This document shows, piece after piece, positions 1 through 7,507 of a DNA stretch of 64,000 nt (the first letter of the stretch is position 1; every line of letters begins with the position of its first letter). The notes beneath the pieces are model-generated. The model did no database searches and was not told the origin of the DNA. It saw only the letters and a program-made list of their open reading frames with translations. This stretch comes from Ignavibacteria bacterium (GTDB taxonomy: Bacteria > Bacteroidota > Ignavibacteria > Tepidaquicellales > Tepidaquicellaceae). Made by a program: the position numbers and the translations under genes. Location: the NCBI GenBank assembly GCA_016716125.1, contig JADJWZ010000005.1, positions 1 to 64,000 of the forward strand, given 5' to 3'.

Positions 1-178
1 TTTCTGCTAATTGTTCCTGTGTCATTCCCATTTCTATGCGAGTGTCGTGAATCAATGCACCAATTTTGAAGGATTCGTAACCGGCTTCAAGTTCATCACG
101 CTCTTTTGACCCCCGTTTACCATAGTTTTTTTCTTTGAACTCTTCAAGATTAATTAAATTTTTATTTTTCGTTTTCAT
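1..178 (-). CDS. XRE-family helix-turn-helix antitoxin (partial)
   Basis: Reading the minus strand from an ATG at 178 gives 59 residues that run off the window. They begin MKTKNKNLINLEEF and end in the start of a helix-turn-helix with the typical MGMTQEQLAE recognition entry. This is the N-terminus of a HigA/XRE-type antitoxin, which would bind its own promoter and neutralise a HigB/RelE toxin. Its start codon lies inside the end of a toxin reading frame (162-230), the usual toxin-then-antitoxin order with an overlap. Only the tail of that toxin survives, so the antitoxin is probably an orphan. The C-terminal part lies outside the window. Confidence 0.8.
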   Translation of the reverse strand, partial: MKTKNKNLINLEEFKEKNYGKRGSKERDELEAGYESFKIGALIHDTRIEMGMTQEQLAE

Positions 179-230
179 ACTCTGCTTTTATTTTAAGTGC
201 TTTTTCAATTTCTTTTTTTGAGTCTTTTGC
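162..230 (-). pseudogene. C-terminal remnant of a HigB/RelE-type toxin
   Basis: The minus strand from 230 to the TAA at 162-164 encodes AKDSKKEIEKALKIKAEYE followed by NEK, the characteristic lysine-rich tail of HigB/Gp49-like mRNA-interferase toxins. It overlaps the antitoxin start by about 17 bases. A TGA precedes it immediately in frame, and the upstream DNA switches at about 226 to the recombinase-tail repeat. So the toxin body has been replaced by an unrelated sequence and the toxin cannot be functional. Confidence 0.65.
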
Positions 231-330
231 TCATTACTTACATGTGTATAAATCATTGCCATCTATTAAAATGCAAATTAATTTTATTACCTCGGGAAAT
301 TCAATAATAATTTAATAATTTATAGAAAAA
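226..330 (-). repeat. Partial copy 1 of the recombinase-tail repeat unit
   Basis: The minus strand from 262 reads M-A-M-I-Y-T-H-V-S-N-E-Q, the conserved catalytic-tyrosine end of a tyrosine recombinase, and is then fused to the toxin tail at about 226. The DNA on its 5' side (265-310: ATGCAAATTAATTTTATTAC, then GGAAATTCAATAATA) matches the same position in the copies at 9938-10215 and 11976-12205. The 3' half with the core site is missing. Bases 331-515 hold no gene that I can recognise. Confidence 0.6.
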
Positions 331-515
331 TTTGTGCGGAAGCAGCGTATCAATCAATGTGCACTTGGATCCAGTCTGCGGGGATGTTTGTAATGTGAAT
401 CTTCTTTGAGCTGAGCACTGACGGTTTGCGGTTTGTCAAGTCATGGTGAATCGAAGCCTTTGTCTGTCATCAACGATAAAAGTCTCCTACCACTAAGCTG
501 CTGTATAAGACGTTT

Positions 516-1467
516 TTACTTTCTGTTCGCATTCTGTAAACTGTCAATATAGTCGTTACTAAAGACCTTTAAATTCTTCAAATCATTATATGTCCCTACA
601 AATAGTTTTAAATACACTTTGACGTTCATGTTGTCTGAACCGCCAAATTTTCCCTTTATCGGGATTGAATACTGCTAAACTGTCACGAGGAGGTTCGTTT
701 GTGTTTTTTAAAATAGTCGACTCTTCATTAAAATCTCTTGTGTGCAGTGCTCCGAGTTTTAGTCTTTGGCCGTTTGGCGATATGTAAAAGTATTCTTGAT
801 TTAATATTCCCTGTTCGTCTTTAAGTTGGGTAAATAAAACTCCACTCGGCGGTATTCTGTAAATTCGTCTGCCGTCTTCATATTCGGGTTTTTCTCCATC
901 TGACTGATTGAAGATGACAAGAACAGTTCCAATATATCCTTCAGGAATTAAATAAGTTTCCTTTTCAGGTCGTGTCAGGTATGAACTTGCAAAAAAATAT
1001 AAATACATTCCGATAATCACAACAATTATAGTAAGTGGAAATGAAAGCAATATAATTATAGTTTTTGAAATCTTTTGTTTATCTGTCCTTTTTGGTAAAC
1101 GCCAGTCAAGAAATAGAAGTTGAAGTATTGAACCGATTATCCATAAATAAAGAATAGGAAAACTATATGCACCGATCCAGGGTCCAAATATGAATGCCAA
1201 ACAATATACCCAAATAAAGGAACATATCCCGGCGGTTAGGATAATAAAAAACAGTTTTAGCAAAAAAGGATGTGTCCGAAATATATTTAGGATTGTCTGG
1301 CCAGAAACACTAAGTCCTGCGGCTAAAGGAACAGTCCATAAAATAAATGCATAAGTATCTCCTTTTCCAAACCAGTCTTGTAGGTATAGCACAATTATTA
1401 CTGTAACCAAACAAGTCACAATATTGATTAATCCGCTTAGAAATTTTATGATTAAAGGTCTGTTCAT
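516..1467 (-). pseudogene. Membrane protein with DUF6843-like C-terminal domain, frameshifted
   Basis: The open part starts at ATG 1467. It has about four to five hydrophobic segments in residues 1-160, then a soluble domain beginning at IPEGYIGTVLVIFN, which resembles the DUF6843 family (from memory). The main frame ends at 586, but its last residues are nonsense. Shifting one base near 646-652, in a poly-A/T tract, continues the domain as GGSDNMNVKVYLKLFVGTYN and stops at 516-518. So the gene has a single-base indel near its 3' end. Its function is unknown. It sits as one cassette immediately after an attC-like repeat. Confidence 0.65.
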
Positions 1468-1486
1468 TGTCGTCTTTTAAAATGGG

Positions 1487-1613
1487 TTACAAAGTTATCG
1501 GCTTTGCTTAGTGGCAGATTTTTAGAACAAAAGTTCAATAGAATACTTAGTGCTCAACCTTGCGCATGTTTCATAAAAGCACTTCAGCCGCCATAATGAC
1601 AAGCCTATGTTAC
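1487..1613 (-). repeat. attC-like imperfect inverted repeat
   Basis: Left arm ATCGGCTTTGCTTAGTGGC (1497-1515) pairs imperfectly with right arm GCCGCCATAATGACAAGCC (1587-1605), with about 70 bases between them. Short GTTA-type boxes lie at the outer ends (GTTAT at 1494, TGTTAC at 1609). It sits exactly between the end of the SRPBCC cassette and the start of the membrane-protein cassette, as an integron recombination site would. Confidence 0.55.
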
Positions 1614-1653
1614 AGGCTGTGTTTGTTTCTTTATTTTAAGATTCTTGAAACTG

Positions 1654-2113
1654 TTATTTTTCACAAATTTCTTTCAGCTTGTCGAGTGCTTTCGGGTAAG
1701 TCTGGTTCATAAAATCTACAAAATCTTCTGTGGTGTCTAAGTCAACAGTAACGGTTGTAGTCCCGTTGATTTCTGCGAAGGTGTAGTTTTCAAATCCGTT
1801 TGCCCATTTTTCCACTTCCGGACCTTCCGTAATCTCCATTCCAGCTTGCAAAAGACCGTAATGCTGAATCGAAACAAAGCTGGTTGGGAATGTTTTCAGC
1901 TATCCTGGAAACCATACCTCCCTTTTCTCCTTTCTCATCTACTCCGATAAACAGAATTTTACTTCCCTTGTCCCAGCTTCCTTCATAGGTAGATGTCGGG
2001 TTAAATAGAGAAGTCCATTGATCATAAGTTGATTTACTGTTGATGCCAAGCATTAAATCATAAATCTTTGTCACAGGTGCGTTGATGCTTACTTTGAATT
2101 GTAATTTTTTCAT
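1654..2113 (-). pseudogene. SRPBCC/AHSA1-family protein, frameshifted
   Basis: Start ATG 2113 gives MKKLQFKVSINAPVTKIYDL, the classic first strand of an SRPBCC (START-like) ligand-binding fold. The frame goes astray after residue ~80. From about 1875 a one-base shift restores FVSIQHYGLLQAGMEITEG and the C-terminal helix down to LDKLKEICEK, stopping at 1654. The joined protein would be about 150 residues, normal for the family. The indel lies near 1873-1880. These proteins bind hydrophobic ligands or act as Hsp90 activators; no specific ligand can be inferred. Confidence 0.8.
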
Positions 2114-2240
2114 GATATTAATATTTGTTTAAATTAATCTTTCGGGTTTTTATTTTCCGTCATACTTACCAGTCGTTTTAACATAGCCGATTACGTTCCC
2201 ACGCCTGAAGCAGAGTTTGTCTCAAAACTAGAAATATAAA

Positions 2241-2301
2241 TTTACCACTAAGTCCCAAAGGCACAAAGCATTCTATTTTTATTACATTTTATTTAGTGTC
2301 T
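2241..2301. repeat. Left part of a REP-like palindrome split by the IS110 insertion
   Basis: Bases 2241-2264 (TTTACCACTAAGTCCCAAAG then GCAC) form one arm. The other arm is GTGTCT at 2296-2301 joined to TCGTGACTTTGTGGTAAA at 3686-3703. Once the insertion is removed the arms pair at 20 of 24 positions around a loop of about 31 bases. This indicates a palindromic intergenic repeat into which the IS110 element inserted. Confidence 0.7.
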
Positions 2302-2372
2302 CGTATGTTGATGTTAATTTTTTTTGATAAAAAAAGTAAGTAAAATAAAGGCAAGATAAATATTAGGCTAAA

Positions 2373-2560
2373 GGAATGGGAAGGCGTTTGGTGTCTAGAT
2401 AACTATTAGAGTAGACAACAATTAATAGTATATCGTCACGAAGGTATTCCTCCCATTCCCCATAGCTTCTTAGATTCTGAACAGTACTTAAGGATGCTGA
2501 ATTTTTGGATCAGCAATCCTGTATAAGACAGCGAGATAAGAATATGAAGAAGCCTTGCCT
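2373..2560 (+). ncRNA. Candidate IS110 bridge RNA in the transposase leader
   Basis: A stem GGAATGGGAAGG (2373-2384) / CCTCCCATTCC (2449-2459) encloses a loop. The loop holds TTTGGTGTCT (2387-2396), 9/10 identical to the left flank TTTAGTGTCT (2292-2301), and GTCACGAAG (2435-2443), the exact reverse complement of core plus right flank CTTCGTGAC (3684-3692). A second hairpin, AGGATGCTGA (2491-2500) / TCAGCAATCCT (2510-2520), is preceded by ACAGTACTT (2481-2489), 8/9 identical to the element's right end plus core, ACAGTACCT (3677-3685). CGAG (2532-2535) complements core plus left end CTCG (2300-2303). This is the layout known for bridge RNAs: a target-binding loop followed by a donor-binding loop. 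The 3' limit is a guess. Confidence 0.65.
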
Positions 2561-2608
2561 AATTATTTATTGAATTCCTGCTTTTAAAATTAAACTTTTA
2601 AATTAATT

Positions 2609-3648
2609 ATGAAACTCATTAAAAAAGTCACCGGCATCGACATCTCTAAAGATTCAGTTACAGTTTGTTTTGGAACTCAAGACGATGCATTAGTTAAGAA
2701 ATATAGTAAATCCTATACTTTTTCCAATGATGTTAAAGGATTTAAAAAGCTTATTAATTTAGTTAACAACATTGATGTCTTCAGATCGGAAGATAAAAAT
2801 ATACCTATATGGTTTGTTGTTGAAGCTACAGGTGTTTACTATGAAAACCTGGCTTATTTTTTAAATGAAAATAAATATTCTGTTTCAGTTATTTTACCTA
2901 ACAAAATGAAAAATTTTTTTAAGACTTTAGATAACAAATCTAAAACAGATAGTCTTGATTCCGCCGGTATAGCGCAGTACGGAATTGAAAAAACTCTTAA
3001 ACAGTGGGAAGCTCCCTCTGCTTTATATAAAGAACTTAAAGAACTAACTGGGAACTCGTCAGCACTACAGAAATGAAGAGTCAGCTGAAAAACAAACTTC
3101 ACGCAAAAAGAATATTCGCACGATGCAAATACTCAAACTGTGAACAGAATAAAAAAGCAAATAGCTTTTTCGAAAAACAGATAAAACTCATTAAGGAACA
3201 AATAAAAGAACTGGTTAAATCTGATAAAGATCTTGATGACCGGGTAAAAAATATAACAACAGCACAAGGAATAGGATTTATAACAGCCGTTACAGTAATT
3301 AGCGAAACAAACGGATTCTGCATGATTGAAAATCAAAGACAGCTAACAAGTTATGCAGGTTATGAACCGCGTCAAAATGACTCAGGTACCTTTAAAGGAA
3401 AAACTCCAATTTCAAAAAAAGGTAATAAATATATCAGAGCTGCTGTTTACTTACCGGCTTTATCAGCTGCCAGATGGAATGAACATTTAAAACGAGTTTA
3501 TAAAAGATTATGTATTTCAAAGAACAATAAGAAAATTGCCTTGGTCGCAGTTGCCAGAAAACTTTTGATCTTAATTTATACACTATGGAAAAAAATCAAG
3601 TCTTTGATGTACATTACAAACATGGCTAAAACAAAAGCATCAACATAA
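2609..3648 (+). pseudogene. IS110-family DEDD transposase, split by a frameshift
   Basis: The first frame (2609-3076) starts MKLIKKVTGIDISKDSVTVC, the N-terminal RuvC-like DEDD domain with its first Asp in GIDISKD. The second frame (3073-3648) carries the C-terminal Transposase_20 domain, with AQGIGFITAVTVISETNG, YAGYEPRQNDSG and KKGNKYIRAAVY. The frames meet in an ATGA overlap where the family has a continuous helical linker. So this is either a one-base indel or, less likely, translational coupling. Total coding length of about 345 residues is normal for IS110. Without a continuous protein the copy is probably immobile. Confidence 0.8.
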
Positions 3649-3685
3649 GTTATGTTGATTTGTGTTGCATTTTAATACAGTACCT

Positions 3686-3703
3686 TCGTGACTTTGTGGT
3701 AAA
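3686..3703. repeat. Right part of the split REP-like palindrome
   Basis: TCGTGACTTTGTGGTAAA continues GTGTCT (2296-2301) across the insertion and pairs with the arm at 2241-2264. The perfect complement of its first bases plus the CT core and three element bases (3681-3692) lies in the element's own leader at 2435-2446. Confidence 0.65.
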
Positions 3704-3719
3704 CGGCAATTTCATATAT

Positions 3720-4715
3720 CTACTTTTGTAAAAATTCAGTCAGCGGCTTTATAAATCTGTCAAAAGATTCTATATGGGGAAGATGTCCTACGTTGTCCAG
3801 TTCTACCAAGGTAGAGTTCGGTATAGCTTTTTGTGTTTTCTTTCCTAATTCATTGTAAAGCCCCATTTTCAACTGTATGTCTTTCGGGGCTCTATCTCTG
3901 CCTATCGCTGTCCTGTCACGCGTTCCTATGATAAGCAGTGTCGGACATTTAATGTTTTCGAATTCATATACTACAGGCTGCGTAAATATCATATCGGTAG
4001 TCAGGGCTGCATTCCACGCGATAATGGGGTAGTCTTCGTGCAGTGTCCAGCCCGCTAAAAAGGTTAAGCCAGGGATCATATTCAGGCTTCCAGGTATTAT
4101 CGTAATAATATTTCAACTGGTAATTGCGATAGCTTTCCACAGTATTTTTCAATTCACTCTGATAGTTAGCGTCAATGGTTTGATAGCTTGTCAGAACTTT
4201 GTAATCCTCCAGACCGATCGGGTTTTCCAGAATGAGTTTATCCGTCATTTCAGGATAGGATAATGCAAATCTTGCGGCAAGCATTCCGCCCATAGAATGT
4301 CCCAATAGAATAATTTTATTGATTTTCAGACTGTCGAGAATTGATTTGGTATTATGAGCGCCTGCTGAAAACTGTATTGATAGTTTGCAGGTTTGGTGGA
4401 TTTTCCAAAGCCGATCTGGTCAGCCGCGATCACGCGATAGCCTTCTTTACTCAGTTCATTTATCGTCTGCTCCCAGTAAGCCAAATTGAAATTTTTGCCG
4501 TGCATGAGCAGTACGGTTTTTCCATTGGGATCTGGTGACAACACATCTATATAAGCCATTATCAGGTCTTGTCCCTGCGATCTCAACGGATGAATTTTGA
4601 CCTCAAAAGGATAGTTAACAGAAGTAAGGTCTTTATCCAGCTCCGCTAATTTATCCTGTGAGAAGCAGGTGGAAAATGCTGCGATAACAAAAAGTATTAA
4701 AATATTTATTTTCAT
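3720..4715 (-). pseudogene. Secreted alpha/beta hydrolase, two frameshifts
   Basis: Start ATG 4715 gives a signal peptide (MKINILILFVIAAFSTCFS), then the oxyanion strand VLLMHGKNFNLAYW. A shift at about 4358-4362 restores AHNTKSILDSLKINKIILLG and the nucleophile elbow GHSMGG. A second shift in the poly-T at 4057-4061 restores LAGWTLHEDYPIIAWNAALT, followed by TLLIIGTRDRTA (acid region) and NVGHLPHIE (catalytic His). Joined, it is about 330 residues, the size of periplasmic alpha/beta hydrolases. All catalytic elements are still recognisable, so decay is recent. The substrate is unknown. Confidence 0.85.
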
Positions 4716-4732
4716 TTTTCAATAATGTTTTT

Positions 4733-4849
4733 TTAGTTTGTATCTATAAGTATGAATTTTTCCGCTAATTGTAATTCCTGTTTAGGTGTCTTTTGTGTTT
4801 TCTTTTGAAACCCAAGTGTCATATTGAATGCTGCAATTTCCTTTTTCAT
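4733..4849 (-). pseudogene. Chimeric 38-codon remnant: reductase start fused to toxin tail
   Basis: ATG 4849 to TAA 4733 encodes MKKEIAAFNMTLG, nearly the same as the start of the DHFR-like gene at 7289 (MRKVIAAFNMTLDG). It then switches to FQKKTQKTPKQELQLAEK, typical of the C-terminus of HigB/Gp49-type toxins. Two unrelated cassette fragments are therefore joined in frame just upstream of the hydrolase. It is unlikely to have a function. It shows that fragments of cassettes have been recombined at this locus. Confidence 0.5.
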
Positions 4850-4907
4850 AATTTTCAATTTTATGTCAGTATGATTCTATCATATTGATTTGTAAAGTTG
4901 TTCTTGT

Positions 4908-5257
4908 CTATTCATTGCGATTTGGTCTGATTTGGTCAGTAATTTTTTTAGGTTCTATTTCTCAGTATGCTGTTTTCAAAGCATCAATAAATAAGTCCTT
5001 ATTCACTTTTTCATTTCGATGAATGTCCAGCCATGTTTTCCCCATTTGTTGTCAACCGGATAGATGCTTGTCTTGTCAGCAGAAGAAAATATATTTTGGT
5101 CAATTTCTGACAGTTTGATACAAGCTCTTTTTTTTATGTCGTCATAAGTAGCAAAGATTTTCTTTTTCACTCTGAAAGAGTTTTTTTCAAAGTGAGGTTC
5201 TTCGATTACTTCCGGAAACGATAATGCCAATTTTCTGAAAGTGTCAATTGATACCAT
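4908..5257 (-). pseudogene. MmcQ/YjbR-family protein, frameshift plus nonsense codon
   Basis: Start ATG 5257 gives MVSIDTFRKLALSFPEVIEE, then WGKHGWTFIEMKK, which is the MmcQ/YjbR (CyaY-like fold) signature. It stops at 5003 after 84 residues where the family has about 115. A one-base change in the poly-A near 5005 continues as VNKDLFIDALKTAY. A TGA then stands where the family usually has Cys, followed by EIEPKKITDQI and a final TAG at 4908-4910. The full original length (about 115 codons) fits the family. These small proteins are often called DNA-binding, but their role is poorly known. Confidence 0.75.
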
Positions 5258-5334
5258 TTGTCAAACAATTCTTTAAAATTTATTTTATCAAGTGTTTTCT
5301 AAAATATCTGTTGCTGTTTCATTGCCGGGGTTGT

Positions 5335-5633
5335 TCAGCTAATCCCGTCCGCACCCACATACGCAGTAATATCGACTAATGGAAGCAAGGTAGGTTGTGC
5401 CGGCGTAACTCCGTTCTTTATAAGAATGGGTACAAGCGTTTCAGCAAATTCATTTAATGCTTCCTCTGACTCCCATACATCTATTATTAACAAACCATCA
5501 GCTTGTTGAGCCACTACACGATTAATATATGCTGGATCTTTCAATTTTCCAGAAGCTTTAAGTTCTTTAATTACCTGGCTGTATTGTTCAGCAGTATAGC
5601 CAGCAACATTAAACAGAGCAACAATTTTTTCAT
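5335..5633 (-). pseudogene. Small alpha-beta-barrel (monooxygenase-like) protein, frameshift at its start
   Basis: The frame KIVALFNVAGYTAEQYSQVI ... LLIIDVWESEEALNEFAE ... QPTLLPLVDI, ending at 5335, resembles the dimeric alpha/beta-barrel (antibiotic-biosynthesis monooxygenase-like) proteins of about 100 residues. The only plausible ATG, at 5633, is one base out of frame: ATG is followed by six A, and seven would join it to the body. Either the start has decayed or a TTG at 5544 initiates a truncated protein. The substrate is unknown. No attC-like site is visible between this gene and the MmcQ remnant. Confidence 0.6.
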
Positions 5634-5769
5634 TTTGATTTAATTTTAATTTTGTGCTTACTCTAATCGGTTTTCAGCGGCCCCGTTTATTTTTAGTTGT
5701 CAAAGTTAAATTTCATTTCTGTCAGTTTTCTTTCGTCAATTTGAAATTCCGATGTCGATCAAGCATGAC

Positions 5770-5900
5770 GCATAACGTTTTGGGGCTTGGCGAAGGCGGT
5801 GATTTTTAACACAAAATTCTGTGATAACAAAAAGTATTTAAATAATTATTTTCATTTTTCAATAATATTTTTAGTTAGTCAGTATAAGTATGATATATGC
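5770..5900 (-). repeat. Half attC-like site fused to a duplicated cassette 5' end
   Basis: Bases 5770-5820 (GCATAACGTTTTGGGGCTTG, then GCGAAGGCGGTG) resemble the outer half of the attC-like site at 10957-11086, but its partner arm is absent. From 5823 to about 5890 the DNA is a near copy of 4683-4750, the first codons and leader of the hydrolase gene (MKIN versus MKII, then a stop). So only the beginning of a second hydrolase-type cassette remains, joined directly to a recombination-site fragment. Bases 5634-5769 hold no gene. Confidence 0.5.
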
Positions 5901-5928
5901 ATTGTTACCTGCCGCTTTTTTTTCTTTT

Positions 5929-6574
5929 CTAAACTTTTCTGTCCCATCCTGAAAGATCTGCCGCAATTTCATATGTACTATGGAGAAAGTCCAGCAAAGT
6001 TTGAGAGTTCTCTTCCGGAAAATCGTGTTACAGCTAAATCAAAACCTCCCCAAAAGAAATGAACGGGGCTGCATTTTCCAATAAATTCCGCTCTGAATTT
6101 CGTAAAAACTTCGCTGGCTTTTAAAAGCGCCTGATGTAAACCGGCAGCATGCTTGGGATCATAGGTGACATGATGCTCATCCAGATGCAGAGGGATCGGA
6201 TTTTCCATTTCATTGGGAATTGGATTTATTTTACAGTCAATCCCAAATTCTTTTAAACTTGTCAAAGTATGTTTGTAGCAGGAGGCTACAGAAAGAGATC
6301 TCAGGTCAAAGACCTTTTCTTCTTTATTGCTGGTTATGATCTGTAAGCGATGCTGCAGAAAATCAAAATTAATCTGAAAGTGTTTGTCGTGATCCGGAAT
6401 GTCACCGGTAGTCAATCCGAATGGTGTTACGAACAGAGTAACATGCCACGAATGATTGATCCAGGGGAGTTTAGCTAATTTTACCTTTCCTGCTATCTGC
6501 GTCCACAGATGGATTGTTTCATAAGTCTGTTTTGCTTCTTCGAATGATAATTCCGGCCAGTTTTCTTTTCTCAT
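5929..6574 (-). pseudogene. DUF5996-family protein with an internal deletion
   Basis: Start ATG 6574 encodes MRKENWPELSFEEAKQTYET, then INHSWHVTLFVTPFGLTTG and CSPVHFFWGGFDLAVTRFSG, all matching the DUF5996 family (about 300 residues). After FSGREL the frame runs into a stop at 5978. A different frame immediately encodes QTLLDFLHSTYEIAADLSGW then DRKV and TAG (5929-5931), the family's C-terminal helix. Some 90 residues between these parts are missing. The family's function is unknown. The gene sits between an attC-like repeat and a cassette remnant. Confidence 0.75.
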
Positions 6575-6598
6575 TAGTTAATTTATTTTATATGTCAG

Positions 6599-6725
6599 GT
6601 AACGTTTTATCGCCCGGCGCAGTGGCGGGGTTCGGAGCACAAAACTGTCTGCCTGCACTGAACTGAACTAAATATAAGCACAAAGCTCCAAATTTGCAAC
6701 CCCGACTGACGCAAAACCCGTGTCA
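6599..6725 (-). repeat. attC-like imperfect inverted repeat
   Basis: GCGCAGTGGCGGGGTT (6617-6632) pairs with AACCCCGACTGACGC (6698-6712), and GGAGC with GCTCC inside. TAACGTTTTAT lies at the outer left end, like the AACGTTTT of the sites at 5773 and 10961. It separates the reductase cassette end (6741) from the DUF5996 start (6574). Confidence 0.65.
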
Positions 6726-6740
6726 TCGGATCATAGTTTA

Positions 6741-7289
6741 CTACCGTGCCGGTTCATAATAAAGTACAATTGCACCGGAGTTTAGTACTTTTGTCTTAAT
6801 GAGTTTCAACATGATCCTGTCCCTGATCTGGTCAAATAACAGCAGCCCTTTCCCTTCGATGACAGGGTGAATGCAAATTTGTAATTCGTCAATAAGATCA
6901 CTGTTTAAAAGCCTGAATAATCAAACTCCGGCTTCCGACAAGAATGTCCTTCCCTGCCTGTTGTCTGAGTTCCAATACCTCTTCGCCAAGTGGTCTTTTG
7001 CAAGTTCTGCACTGTTCCATCCTGTGTCTTTTAACGTATTGGAAAAAACAAGTTTTTGAATTTTATCTATTGAAACTGCAAAGTCATTCATTGATTTTTC
7101 ACCTGAAGGATCTTGCAGCAGCGTTTGCCAGAATTGCATGAGCCGGTAAGTTGTCAGCCCGTATAATATCACACCTCCATTATCTATCAAATCAGAGTAA
7201 TGTTGATGAAGTCCTTCGTCAGCAATTCCCGCCGTATGGTCGCAAACACCGTCAAGCGTCATATTAAATGCTGCAATTACTTTTCTCAT
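6741..7289 (-). pseudogene. Dihydrofolate-reductase/RibD-like protein, two frameshifts
   Basis: Start ATG 7289 gives MRKVIAAFNMTLDGVCDHTA and YGLTTYRLMQFWQ, the N-terminus of DHFR/RibD C-terminal-domain reductases. Shifts near 7005 and 6905-6915 are needed to continue as PLGEEVLELRQQAGKDILVG, then NSDLIDELQICIHPVIEGKG, and VLNSGAIVLYYEP, ending with TAG at 6741. The rebuilt protein is about 183 residues, as in other stand-alone members, which are NADPH-binding reductases of uncertain substrate. The gene occupies one cassette between two attC-like sites. Confidence 0.85.
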
Positions 7290-7324
7290 ATTTTTTTTTT
7301 ACTTGTCTGTCTGTTGATTATTTG

Positions 7325-7475
7325 GGTGTAGTGCAATGATCGCTGATGGTTCGGGGGGATTTGTGAAAGCGGGAGTTTTAGCACTAAACTACATTCGGAG
7401 AACTGAACTCCCGACTTGCAAAAATACATCTGCAAAGTACGGAACCCCTTTTACAGCAAACCCTTTGTTATGTGT
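7325..7475 (-). repeat. attC-like imperfect inverted repeat
   Basis: Inner arms AAGCGGGAGTT (7368-7378) and AACTCCCGACTT (7406-7417) pair well. Outer arms CGCTGATGGTTCGGGGGG (7341-7358) and CCCCTTTTACAGC (7445-7457) pair loosely. The outer right end has TTTGTTATGTG, i.e. a CATAAC box on the minus strand. It lies between the restriction endonuclease stop (7508) and the reductase start (7289). Confidence 0.5.
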
Positions 7476-7507
7476 ATACTCTACTCTCGCTACGAAAATG
7501 TGTTGGT

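Larger units (their letters stand above)
2302..3685 (+). mobile_element. IS110-family insertion sequence
   Basis: The element is about 1.38 kb. It has a structured ~300-base leader, a DEDD transposase reading plus-strand, and a short 3' end. There are no terminal inverted repeats, as expected for the family. Ends are inferred from the restored target: left flank TTTAGTGTCT (to 2301) and right flank TCGTGACTTTGTGG (from 3686), with a CT dinucleotide at both junctions (2300-2301 and 3684-3685). CT is a usual IS110 core. The leader contains sequences matching both flanks. It is the only plus-strand unit inside an otherwise minus-strand cassette island. Confidence 0.75.

Noticed and set aside
3070..3080. 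Programmed frameshifting in the IS110 transposase
   Set aside because: The junction lacks a slippery heptamer, and IS110 transposases are normally made from one frame. Neighbouring genes show the same kind of single-base damage.
4950..5010. In-frame TGA in the MmcQ remnant as selenocysteine or recoded codon
   Set aside because: A separate one-base frameshift just upstream is also needed, and I see no SECIS-like hairpin; plain decay explains both.
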